From: Fibrobacterota bacterium | Lineage (GTDB): Bacteria; Fibrobacterota; Chitinivibrionia; Chitinivibrionales; Chitinispirillaceae | DNA: 64,000 bases | Assembly: GCA_023436145.1 (NCBI GenBank) | Contig: JAEZKP010000084.1 | Coordinates: 85,075 to 149,074 of the forward strand | Direction of reading: 5' to 3' | Shown: piece after piece, positions 35,559 to 44,800 of the stretch | Layout: each line of letters begins with the position of its first letter | Position numbering within the stretch: position 1 is the stretch's first letter | Made by a program: the position numbers and the translations under genes | The notes under the pieces: generated by a model | Told to the model about the DNA's origin: nothing | Seen by the model: only the letters and a program-made list of their open reading frames with translations | The model's database searches: none

Positions 35559-36014
35559 ATGAATCTGAAACGCTCTGTTTTTCTTTTATCTCTTTTGACA
35601 GGTTTTCTGGTTAGTGAATCTTCTGCAGGACCTTTTGCACTTTTTGGCAGTATTCAAACTACCCATAGTGCCGTTTTTCCTACAGGTGGGCTTCGTTTGA
35701 GTTTAAATGATGATGTCTGTATTGATGTGACTCTTGGTGCCATGGCAGGCTATGATGATGACAATATGAACGGGATTACCGGCTATATTGACATGTTTTT
35801 TTTCAGACAGAGTATCGGAGTGGGGGTGACCCTTTCAAAATATGGGGAAACTGACCTGGCTACCACGGTAGGTCTTCTCTATGCACTGGAAAAAGCGATA
35901 TCCGAAAAAATAACTCTGGGAATTTCACCTACTATTGTATCCAAGACATTTGTTGACGGATACGGAATAGATTTTCTTCCTGGGTTTGCAGTGTATACAC
36001 TTGTTACCTGGTAA
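35559..36014 (+). CDS. Probable outer membrane beta-barrel or secreted protein
   Basis: 151 residues. A standard signal peptide (MNLKRSVFLLSLLTGFLVSESSAG) is followed by glycine-rich amphipathic strands (GLRLSLNDDVCIDVTLGAMAGYD, SIGVGVTLSKYG, ATTVGLLYALE) and an aromatic C-terminal residue (Trp), as in small outer membrane barrels. No family recognised. AGGGGG is about seven bases before the ATG. A strong hairpin terminator lies 17 bases after the stop. Confidence 0.6.
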   Translation: MNLKRSVFLLSLLTGFLVSESSAGPFALFGSIQTTHSAVFPTGGLRLSLNDDVCIDVTLGAMAGYDDDNMNGITGYIDMFFFRQSIGVGVTLSKYGETDLATTVGLLYALEKAISEKITLGISPTIVSKTFVDGYGIDFLPGFAVYTLVTW

Positions 36015-36030
36015 GAGGCAGTGGCCGATG

Positions 36031-36055
36031 AAGACGACCGGAGGGTCGTCTTTTT
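36031..36055 (+). terminator. Intrinsic terminator between the beta-barrel gene and nifU
   Basis: AAGACGACC (36031-36039) pairs with GGTCGTCTT (36044-36052), four-base loop, then TTT. It is shared by the convergent ends; the T-run favours the plus direction. Confidence 0.8.
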
Positions 36056-36896
36056 AAGCTAATCTGACATTCAGTTGATCTGAAATCTTTTCCCTTAATT
36101 TTTTCTCCACTACAGATATCAATGTCATATTGGAAAATGCACAACCGGAACAATGACCTTTAAGTTCTACCAGTACATCATTGCCATCAATATCTGCCAG
36201 TTCGCAGGAACCGCCATCCTGAGCCAGGACCGGATTGACATCATTTTTTAGAACAGTACGGATTTTGTCAATTTTTTGCAGAGTGGTAAGCCTCACTGGT
36301 TCAGCTTTGGATTCTTTTTGAGCGATGTCTCCCAGTGTCTGGTCGATAATTTTCTGAATTTCATCACGGCAACCGCCGCATCCACCACCGGCTTTAGTGA
36401 AATTAGTAACATCATCCACAGTTTTAAGTCCGTTTTCGAGGACTGCTTTCTCAATTTCTTTATCGGTTATACCAAAGCAAGTACAAACGACATGGCCTTC
36501 TTTGTGAGTCTGTGCAGAGACTTGCCCACCGGATTCATAGAAAGTTATTGCCGCTTCCAGCGCTTCCTGACCCATGACACTACAGTGCATTTTTTCCCTG
36601 GGAAGTCCACCCAGGGCTTCTGCGATATCCTTATTGGTTATTTTTTTGATTTCGTCCAGGGTTTTACCTTTACACATTTCGGTAAGGACTGAAGCAGAAG
36701 CAATAGCGCTTCCACATCCGAAAGTTTTGAAACGGATGTCGGATACTCTGCCTTCGTCATCAAGGTTAAAAGTCAATCTCAGCGCATCACCGCAGGTGAT
36801 GTTTCCTATTTCGCCGAAACCGTCCGGATTCTCGATCTCACCCACATTTCGGGGGTGCAGATAGTGATCGCGAACCTTTTCCGTATAATCCCACAT
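36054..36896 (-). CDS. nifU: Iron-sulfur cluster scaffold NifU (three-domain)
   Basis: 280 residues in the full NifU order. The IscU-like domain has the three cluster ligands Cys35, Cys61 and Cys105. The central BFD-type [2Fe-2S] domain has Cys138, Cys140, Cys173 and Cys176 (VVCTC...GGGCGGC). The C-terminal Nfu domain has the CxxC Cys249/Cys252 in KGHCSGC. It assembles and delivers clusters. No nifS, isc, suf or nitrogenase gene is adjacent, so it probably serves general cluster assembly. The DHH phosphoesterase is encoded 27 bases upstream on the same strand. Confidence 0.95.
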   Translation of the reverse strand: MWDYTEKVRDHYLHPRNVGEIENPDGFGEIGNITCGDALRLTFNLDDEGRVSDIRFKTFGCGSAIASASVLTEMCKGKTLDEIKKITNKDIAEALGGLPREKMHCSVMGQEALEAAITFYESGGQVSAQTHKEGHVVCTCFGITDKEIEKAVLENGLKTVDDVTNFTKAGGGCGGCRDEIQKIIDQTLGDIAQKESKAEPVRLTTLQKIDKIRTVLKNDVNPVLAQDGGSCELADIDGNDVLVELKGHCSGCAFSNMTLISVVEKKLREKISDQLNVRLA

Positions 36897-36923
36897 ACAA
36901 TTACTCCTGTCAAATTGCTTGAT

Positions 36924-37973
36924 TTACAAAAGATTTTCCTGAGGAACTCCTGTAATTCCGAAAACTTCCTTAATCGTATATTCGAATTTCTCCAGAACTT
37001 TATTTGCATTATCCGATTCAATAGGTATTCTTCCTGCCGCTACTCTTGAATGTCCGCCGCCGCTTCCACCAAGAATTGCAGCTAATTTTTCAGCATTTAC
37101 TCCGGCATTGTCATTATTTTTTGATCGTAAAGAATAGAAAATCTGATTTTTAAAAAGACCCGAGCAGATCATCCATTCCAGTTTTTCCAGACTGTGGAAG
37201 AGGTCAGCCATTTCTGCAATATAATCAGGGGTTGAGACGAAACCCAGGTGAGTATAGCCGACAGACTCAAAAGTAACTGCTGACTCTGCAGCCCGGTGAA
37301 GAATCTTGAAAAATTCCACGTCCCGGTCAGGATTTTCAATTCTAGAAAGTAAACGGTGATCCATTATGTCAAAAAGGTACTTGTAGCATTCGAGGTCTTC
37401 GGTTGAGACTTCTCTGCGCATGTCCCCGGTATCAGTTTTGATACCGTAAAAAAGTGCTGTAGCCAGTTTGGGTGTAATGGGGCAGTGTGCTTCCAGAAGA
37501 TATTTGGTGATAATAGTGGATGTCGCGCCGAAATCTTTTCTGATATCAAAGAAAAAGGTAGTGCCAGGTAATGGATCGTTTGGGTGGTGATCGATTACCG
37601 CATGTACTGGTGTTGCTGCCGGAAGCGAGACATTGCCCTTTCCAGGGAAAGAGTCTACCAGTATGATTCTTTCAAAATCATTGATTTCGGTTAAAACGAA
37701 GGGTACTGTTCTGATGTTTAAAAATCGGATCATTGCCCGGTTTTCTGCCCGTCCTACAAAACCGCCAAAAGAGATGACTGAGGATTTTATACCCCAGAAG
37801 GAGAGAAGATGTGAGATTCCAAATGCTGAGGCAAGGCAATCAGGATCAGGATAGTCATGGGTAAGAACAAGTACTGAAGATGCTGGAATGATGTGATCTC
37901 TTAATTCTTCAATTTTTGAGGCAAAGTCACCAGAATGGTTCTTAGGAATATAGCTGTTACTGTTATCGGTCAT
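36924..37973 (-). CDS. DHH-family phosphoesterase (NrnA-like)
   Basis: 349 residues. The first metal motif reads LTHDYPDPDCLASAFG, the second is in ILVDSFPG, the DHH box is VIDHHPND, and the DHHA1 domain ends with GGSGGGHSRVAAGR. This is the pattern of NrnA/Orn-like enzymes that degrade short RNA oligomers, pAp or cyclic-dinucleotide products. The exact substrate is not decided. It is upstream of nifU and probably co-transcribed. Confidence 0.85.
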   Translation of the reverse strand: MTDNSNSYIPKNHSGDFASKIEELRDHIIPASSVLVLTHDYPDPDCLASAFGISHLLSFWGIKSSVISFGGFVGRAENRAMIRFLNIRTVPFVLTEINDFERIILVDSFPGKGNVSLPAATPVHAVIDHHPNDPLPGTTFFFDIRKDFGATSTIITKYLLEAHCPITPKLATALFYGIKTDTGDMRREVSTEDLECYKYLFDIMDHRLLSRIENPDRDVEFFKILHRAAESAVTFESVGYTHLGFVSTPDYIAEMADLFHSLEKLEWMICSGLFKNQIFYSLRSKNNDNAGVNAEKLAAILGGSGGGHSRVAAGRIPIESDNANKVLEKFEYTIKEVFGITGVPQENLL

Positions 37974-38159
37974 AGTTTAATCTGTAATCCAGGATCCTGG
38001 TTTAAATTTTACACAGATGAACGTTCTTTCCCTGGATAGGGGAATATTATATTTGAAATAAGGACCTAGATTAATATAATATATGATTTTGAATGATAAG
38101 GTCATTTTAGTATTGAACCAGATCTCTTTTGCACGACTATCTGGAAGCGGGTTTAATTA

Positions 38160-38891
38160 ATGAGATATGCAATTATTTCTGATATTCATGGAAACGTTGA
38201 GGCACTTTTGGCAGTCCTTAACGATATCAATGGAAGAGCGATAGATTCCATAATCTGTTTGGGGGATATAGTTGGGTATTACCCGGATCCTGAGAGATGT
38301 GTGGAGTTGGTAAAAGAGAACGTGGATCTGTGTGTTGCAGGCAACCATGATTATGCGGCTATAGGTAAGATAGATACTCAGAATTTTACCTTCCATGCAT
38401 TTGCTGCCATGGAATGGACAAAACAGAATATCTCTGATTCCGCCCAACAGTTTCTTTCCTCTCTTCCTCTTACTATTGAAAAGGATGAGATGTTTTTTAC
38501 TCACTCCTCGCCTTCCAATCCTCAGGAGTGGGTCTATGTTTTCCCTGACAGTGAAGATGCGGTTTTTGAGGCGTTCAACAGTCTGGTTCACCCATTGAAT
38601 TTCATTGGTCACACTCATTGGCCATCGATACTTATTCAGGACGAGGAGAAGATTATCCTTCACTCTGATCACTGGATTAAAGTTAACAGGGGAAACTATT
38701 ATCTTATCAATGTTGGAAGTGTAGGGCAACCCAGAGATTTTGATTCGCGCTCATGTTATGCTATTTTTGATTCCGAATCCTCAGAATTAAGTCTTTTACG
38801 GGTGAGTTATGATTACCGGGAGACTCAGAAGAAGATAAAGGAAAATCATTTACCGCACTTTCTGGCGGAACGGCTGGAAAAAGGAAGATAG
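38160..38891 (+). CDS. Metallophosphoesterase (calcineurin-like, YfcE/ApaH-like)
   Basis: 243 residues. All dinuclear metal motifs are present: SDIHGN (Asp8, His10), LGDIVGYYPDP, AGNHDYAA and FIGHTHWP. The sequence matches single-domain bacterial phosphodiesterases of the MJ0936/YfcE type. The substrate cannot be inferred. It is an isolated gene 108 bases before a radical SAM gene. Confidence 0.88.
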   Translation: MRYAIISDIHGNVEALLAVLNDINGRAIDSIICLGDIVGYYPDPERCVELVKENVDLCVAGNHDYAAIGKIDTQNFTFHAFAAMEWTKQNISDSAQQFLSSLPLTIEKDEMFFTHSSPSNPQEWVYVFPDSEDAVFEAFNSLVHPLNFIGHTHWPSILIQDEEKIILHSDHWIKVNRGNYYLINVGSVGQPRDFDSRSCYAIFDSESSELSLLRVSYDYRETQKKIKENHLPHFLAERLEKGR

Positions 38892-38999
38892 AATTACTTT
38901 TTTCTGGCTGGAATAATACTGTCTATCCGGTGTTAAATCATCTTTTGAAGGTACACCTCATTTATTCCAAACAAATCATTTCAAGCTGGCTCTTATTAC

Positions 39000-41549
39000 A
39001 TGGAAAAACTCTCGACTATTATTGAAAGAAAATTTCTTCCCTTTGTGGAAAAACCGGTGCGCTACACAGGTGCAGAACTGAATATGATTAAAAAGGACTT
39101 GGATTCCATTAATTTACATGGAGTGCTTTGTTTTCCGGATCTTTATGATATCGGTATGTCTCATTTCGGGCTGCAGATACTCTATCATATAGTTAATCAG
39201 AGACAAAACTGGGCACTCTCCAGGAGTTTCAATCCCTGGGCTGATGCTGAGAAGCTGATGCGGGATCTGAAGATACCTCTTTATACCCTGGAGTATTTTA
39301 CTCCGGTCAGAGAAGCCGACTGGATTGGTTTTTCTGTTCAATACGAGCTTCAGTTTACAAATCTTGTCAATATGCTCGATCTTGCCGGTATTAATATCTT
39401 ATGTAAAGATCGTCTGGAGCATGAACCACTTGTCATAGCCGGAGGGCCTTGTGTAGGCAATCCTGAGCCATTGGCTTCTTTTGTGGATGCATTCGCTCTG
39501 GGAGATGGTGAAAAGACGATAGTCAACATCTGCACAGTTCTGGAAAATGCAAAAATAGAAGGCTTGTCAAGACAACGGAAAATAGAGCGGCTCTCAGAAG
39601 TCCCCGGGATTTATATACCTTCTCTTACCAGTACACAAAAGATGGGAAATTATATCGTACCAACTGATATAAGTAAAGTTGTTGTTGCTGCTAAGATCCC
39701 GTCTCTGGAAAATGAGAATTATCCCCAGAAGCCTGTTGTTCCTCTGATAGAAGTCGTTCATTCAAGGCTTGCGGTAGAAGTCATGCGCGGTTGTACCAGA
39801 GGGTGCAGATTCTGTTCTGCTGGAATCAACTACCGCCCGGTAAGGGAAAGGGATGCAGACGATATTATCAGCCAGATCCAATCAGGAATTGATGCTACCG
39901 GATGGAGGGATGTTGGTTTACTGAGCCTTTCCACTGCTGATTATTCCTGCCTTTCTCCATTGTTGGAAGCAGCCAGAAAAATCAAATACCACAAGCATAT
40001 CTCACTCGGACTGCCTTCAACCAGGATCGATGCGTTGACTGAAGAGCAGCTGGATCTTTATGAGAGCGTTACTTCTACTTCTTCCATGACAATTGCACCA
40101 GAAGCTGGCAGTATGAGGTTGCGTAAGGTAATAAATAAGGATTTCACTGATGAAATGATTTATGAAACAGTGAAGCGTTTATTGAACCGCAATGTTCAGA
40201 CTATTAAGCTCTATTTTATGGTAGGTCTTCCAACGGAATCAATGGAGGATATAGATGCAATTGTAGAGATGGTAACGCTGATTTCCGGTATGGTGCGTGC
40301 AAAATCAAAAAGAAGAATGGTGCATGTGGCTATTTCACCTTTTTCACCGAAAGCTCATACCCCCTTTGGAAGAGAACCGATGGAAAGTGTTGATACACTT
40401 CTTCAAAGAAGCATTCACATCAAACGCAGCTTGAAATCCTTGAAAAATACTAAAGTCTCCTATCGTGATCCGCAGATGACTCTTCTGGAAACAGTGATGG
40501 CCAGAGGAGACAGAAATGTGGGAGGGTTGATATATGAGGCCTGGAAAAATGGTGCCCGGTTTGATGGCTGGGATGAATGCTTTAATATCGACCGGTGGGA
40601 TCTGGCCTCCAAGAAGCTGAATATGGATCTTAATATTTATCTTGGGCGGTTGCCTTTATCTATTAGACTTCCCTGGGCTGCAGTTTCCACTGGGGTTTCT
40701 GAACAGTTTCTAATAAGTGAAGCTGAAAAAGCAATGCAGCAGATTACTACCGGTGATTGTCGACAAGATAGCTGTAAGGGGTGCGGAGTTTGTGGTGGAC
40801 ATGTACGAAACCTTCTGCAGAATGACAAATCTTTAAAGGTGCCGTCCATTACCGCAGATGATTCATTTTTAAAAAAATCTTCGGAGGAAGGTGTATTTTC
40901 TTACCGTTTTTTTTACCGGAAAACCGGAGAATTACGTTTCCTGGGACATATGGATATGGTTTCACTGATTCACCGTGCTTTTCTTATGGCAGGGGTGAAA
41001 CTGGCATATTCTCAAGGGTTTAATCCTCATGTCAGAATCTCTTTTGGGCCGCCTCTTCCTTTTGCAGTATCCGGGGAAAGGGAAGCGTTTGATATAGTGA
41101 CAACAGAGGTTTTTAATGTGGGAATCCAGGATATTAATTTATTTCTGCCTGATAAACTGAGAATTACTGGTTATAATTCATTAACCGGCAAGGAATCTTC
41201 ACTGAATTCGTCCATTGTTGCGGTCAGATACTGTTTTGAATTACCATTTAACAATACTGATGACTCAATGAATGACAGGATCGAAAATATTACTGCCAGA
41301 GATCATATCCACATAATTGTGGAGAAAAAAGGTGAAACGCGGCAGAAGGATATCAGGCCGGGTATAATTGAGATTAAGCAGAATAGTATGAGGTCTGGAT
41401 TTGAGGCAACTCTTTCAATACAGCCTCCACATTCCTGTAAACCTTCCGAATTGGCGGGTTTATTGTATCCTGAGTTTGTTTTCACTGATTTTCATGTTGT
41501 AAGAAGCACCTGTTATACTCTTAATCAACATACTCTGCAGCCCTTATGA
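39000..41549 (+). CDS. Radical SAM protein fused to DUF2344 (TIGR03960 plus TIGR03936)
   Basis: 849 residues. The N-terminal part is a B12-binding-like domain (about 30-230). The radical SAM core has the cluster motif CTRGCRFC (Cys265, Cys269, Cys272). A Cys-rich linker (CRQDSCKGCGVCGG, near 590) leads into a C-terminal DUF2344 domain (FRFFYRKTGELRFLGHMDMVS-type start, near 635). In many bacteria the two halves are separate neighbouring genes, often next to rne/rng; here they are fused and no RNase G is adjacent. The protein is widespread but its reaction is unknown to me. Confidence 0.9.
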   Translation: MEKLSTIIERKFLPFVEKPVRYTGAELNMIKKDLDSINLHGVLCFPDLYDIGMSHFGLQILYHIVNQRQNWALSRSFNPWADAEKLMRDLKIPLYTLEYFTPVREADWIGFSVQYELQFTNLVNMLDLAGINILCKDRLEHEPLVIAGGPCVGNPEPLASFVDAFALGDGEKTIVNICTVLENAKIEGLSRQRKIERLSEVPGIYIPSLTSTQKMGNYIVPTDISKVVVAAKIPSLENENYPQKPVVPLIEVVHSRLAVEVMRGCTRGCRFCSAGINYRPVRERDADDIISQIQSGIDATGWRDVGLLSLSTADYSCLSPLLEAARKIKYHKHISLGLPSTRIDALTEEQLDLYESVTSTSSMTIAPEAGSMRLRKVINKDFTDEMIYETVKRLLNRNVQTIKLYFMVGLPTESMEDIDAIVEMVTLISGMVRAKSKRRMVHVAISPFSPKAHTPFGREPMESVDTLLQRSIHIKRSLKSLKNTKVSYRDPQMTLLETVMARGDRNVGGLIYEAWKNGARFDGWDECFNIDRWDLASKKLNMDLNIYLGRLPLSIRLPWAAVSTGVSEQFLISEAEKAMQQITTGDCRQDSCKGCGVCGGHVRNLLQNDKSLKVPSITADDSFLKKSSEEGVFSYRFFYRKTGELRFLGHMDMVSLIHRAFLMAGVKLAYSQGFNPHVRISFGPPLPFAVSGEREAFDIVTTEVFNVGIQDINLFLPDKLRITGYNSLTGKESSLNSSIVAVRYCFELPFNNTDDSMNDRIENITARDHIHIIVEKKGETRQKDIRPGIIEIKQNSMRSGFEATLSIQPPHSCKPSELAGLLYPEFVFTDFHVVRSTCYTLNQHTLQPL

Positions 41550-41830
41550 ATAAAGGTAATGGCCTTAAATATCGCTAATATTGATTCAGCCGGCATAAAG
41601 TGCCAACAGGCTTCCTGTGGCATCTGCAGTAAAAACAATCTGATACTGTATTTCTACCTTGACTTGCTATCACCATATTAATATAATGGTTATTTCGGGA
41701 ATCAATTTTATTTGCCAAATGGATCATAAGTTCTGTAATTATTGCCTGATAATAAACCCGTTATTGGTGTTTGTTGTACTTTTAATTTTTAAGATTCCAA
41801 ATACGGGTACGCAGGAAAGGTAAAAGATTT

Positions 41831-44800
41831 ATGGCCAGCAGTGAATACGAGATTGTGAACTGCCTGATCAGCAACGACAGCCACAGGTTATGCGTTGTCA
41901 AATCGAGGAGTGGAAATGAACAGTTTTTAATGAAGTCCTGTGATTTTGATGATTCCGCTCTTGAATTGGGAAAAAGAAACCGTTATAAACGGGAACTTGA
42001 ATTTATCAGTACCTTTGACCATCCAAACATCTTCAAGCCCCTTTCTTCTGAAAATATAGAATCCTCAGTGTCCATCATCTATCCATATCGTAAAGGTACC
42101 ACACTCCAGAGATTTTTTACTGCTAAAGTTACTCTCAGTATAGCTGAAAAATTAAAAATGATAATTCAGCTGGTGGAGGCTCTTGAGCACATACACTCGC
42201 GGGGTATTGTCCATGGTGATCTTCATCCGGCTAATATATTTGTCAGGGAAGACAGAGGGGTGGAGATCTATGATTTGAGTATGTGCATGACGGTTGAGGA
42301 GTTTTCCCGTAGACAGGATGGACTGGTGGTTGGTACTTATCCTTATCTATCTCCCGAACAGACTGGTTTCACCAGATTTAAAGTAGACACCAGATCGGAT
42401 CTTTACTGTGCAGGTTTAATTCTGTATCAGCTACTATCCAACCGTTTTCCATTTGCAGTTCAGACAAATACAATAGAGGAACTGCTGGATTTCATGCTTA
42501 AAACAGAGCTAGAACCAATTCGCAGTGCTCCTTATTATATAAATGAAATCCTGCTTAAAGCACTTCGATCTACACCTGAGGAGCGTTATCAGACTGCAAT
42601 TGGCTTGAAATATGATCTTAAAACAGCACTGAGTATAATTCAGAATGAAAATGTCACCCAAGAGTTTATACCCGGAGAAAAAGACACCATTATTGCCGTT
42701 AGCAGATTACACTTTTTCATAGCCAGAGAAAAAGAGATCGAGACTCTTAATAAGGGTATTTCTGCTTTGAAGCAGAAGGAGAGTTCTTCCTTTTTAATAA
42801 CCGGAGGAGCTGGTATCGGCAAGTCAGAGATAATAAGAAAGTTTCTGACAAATGAAGAGATTGATTCCGTATACGTGATTTATGCCAGATGTAATCGTTT
42901 TACTCCCAATCAGCTTTACTCGACAATTCGCAGTCTCATGCTGGATTTTCTGGCTAAGATTCAGGATAAAGACACAAAAGACAAAGCCATATTAAGAGAG
43001 CGTCTCAATACTTTGTTTATGGAATATTCAGGAATTTTGTGTTCTGTCATACCTGAACTGAAAGGTTATTTTGACTCTGTTCAATCAAGTGAGCAACAGG
43101 AAAAGCAATGGGGTGCGGAAAGAATCACTCACATTCTGGTTTCTGTGCTGGATATGATCTGCAATTCATTTCCATTGATTTTTGTCATTGATGACTTACA
43201 GTGGATTGATTCGCTCTCTATAGATCTGCTGATGAGAATTAAATGCAGTGATTCTCCAAAGATGCTGATTTTTGCATGTAAAACTGAAGGTAAAGGCTGC
43301 AAACACATCTTTAAGTATTCTCTGGCCCAGATTGCAGACAAGATGATGGAGATTCAGCCTTTTTCCAGAAATGAAACAGTATGGTTGATTTATTCAATTT
43401 TTGACCAGGTCAAAAATGAGGAAATCCTGGTAGATACTCTTGAGCATAAATGTGATGGCAATCCTTTCATGCTTATTCAGATGTTAAGGTATCTGCTGGA
43501 TTCCTCCATAATCAGAAAAGTCAAGGATAACTGGGTATTTGTACCTGAGTTGATCAGTGAAATTCCGGGTAATCTGGATTCTGTCAGTCTGATAAAGCAT
43601 AAGATTGCCAATTTAGCGGAAAGAGAGCAGCATTATCTAAAAATCGGTTCTCTGATGGGAGGTCGCATAGAGCTGGCGATACTGGAGGAGGTCGGCGGGT
43701 TTGATGAATCACAATCCAAAACAATACTCAAGAAGCTGGAATCGGAAGGATTTCTGGTAACCAGTTTCAAAGGTGAGGTTAGATTTGCACATGATAAGAT
43801 CCAGGAGGTCCTGCTTACCAGTATTCCTGATGAAGAAAAGACTTTCATTTACGAAGCTTTAGCTGTGGAGTATGAGGCTTTAAGTGACACTAAAGTGGAA
43901 TATCTCTTTGACGCTGCAGAGACGTTCCGCAGAACATCCAAGCTGGACAGGGCTGTTGAGCTTTCGGTGAAAGCTGCCAGGTATGCAGTGGAAAAGGCTG
44001 CTTATGAGCTGGCTATCACCTATTACCGTAATGCATTGAATCTGATGGAGCAGACCTGCAGAAATGGCAAAACTGTATGTTTAGATAAAAGAAAAATAGA
44101 GCTTGCTTTGGCAGAATCTTTAATGCTTAATGGGAAATATGAACAGGCTCTGCTTATCTATAACAATCATCACCTGATAAATGATGGCAATGTAATTGAG
44201 AATTGTGAAATTCTATACAAAGTGGGCTGCATTCATCTGAATATCGGTGAATATCTGCAAGCTCAGGACTGCTTTCGTAATGCACTGGCTATGCTTAAAA
44301 TTCCCTTCTGTGCCAATAAGTCCAGTTTTCTCTTTAACACCTTCAGACAGATTATCTATCATCTGATACTTCATTCTCCTGTAAGATATCTCATATCTCA
44401 AAAAGATGATCCTAGAAAAAAACTGGCAGTTAAGATTCTGAATAAGTACTCGTATGCGCTTTATTACACAGATATCAGTTCCTGTTTTTATCCTCACTTT
44501 CTGGCTCTGAATATTTCAAAGTTCCTGGTTAATTGTACAGAAAAAGTGGAAATCTCGCTGCAACACAATGTTATTGCGTATCAGGTTTATTTTAAATGTA
44601 AAATTTTTGACAAACTCGATAAAATACTGGAATATGTTAAAAAATCCGGCAGAAAAAATCTTATAGCCAGTATAAGAGCGGTAAGTGGTATTCTTTACTA
44701 TTATTGTGCAAAATGGAAGGAAAGCGAGAACACTCTACTGGAGAGTATAGGGGAGTTCAAGGCAAATGGTGACAATCTAAACCAGATTCTCTGTCTGGAG

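Noticed and set aside
35378..35614. 78-codon frame before the beta-barrel gene
   Set aside because: TTG start without ribosome site, overlaps a well-supported gene by 56 bases in another frame and shows no family-like features.
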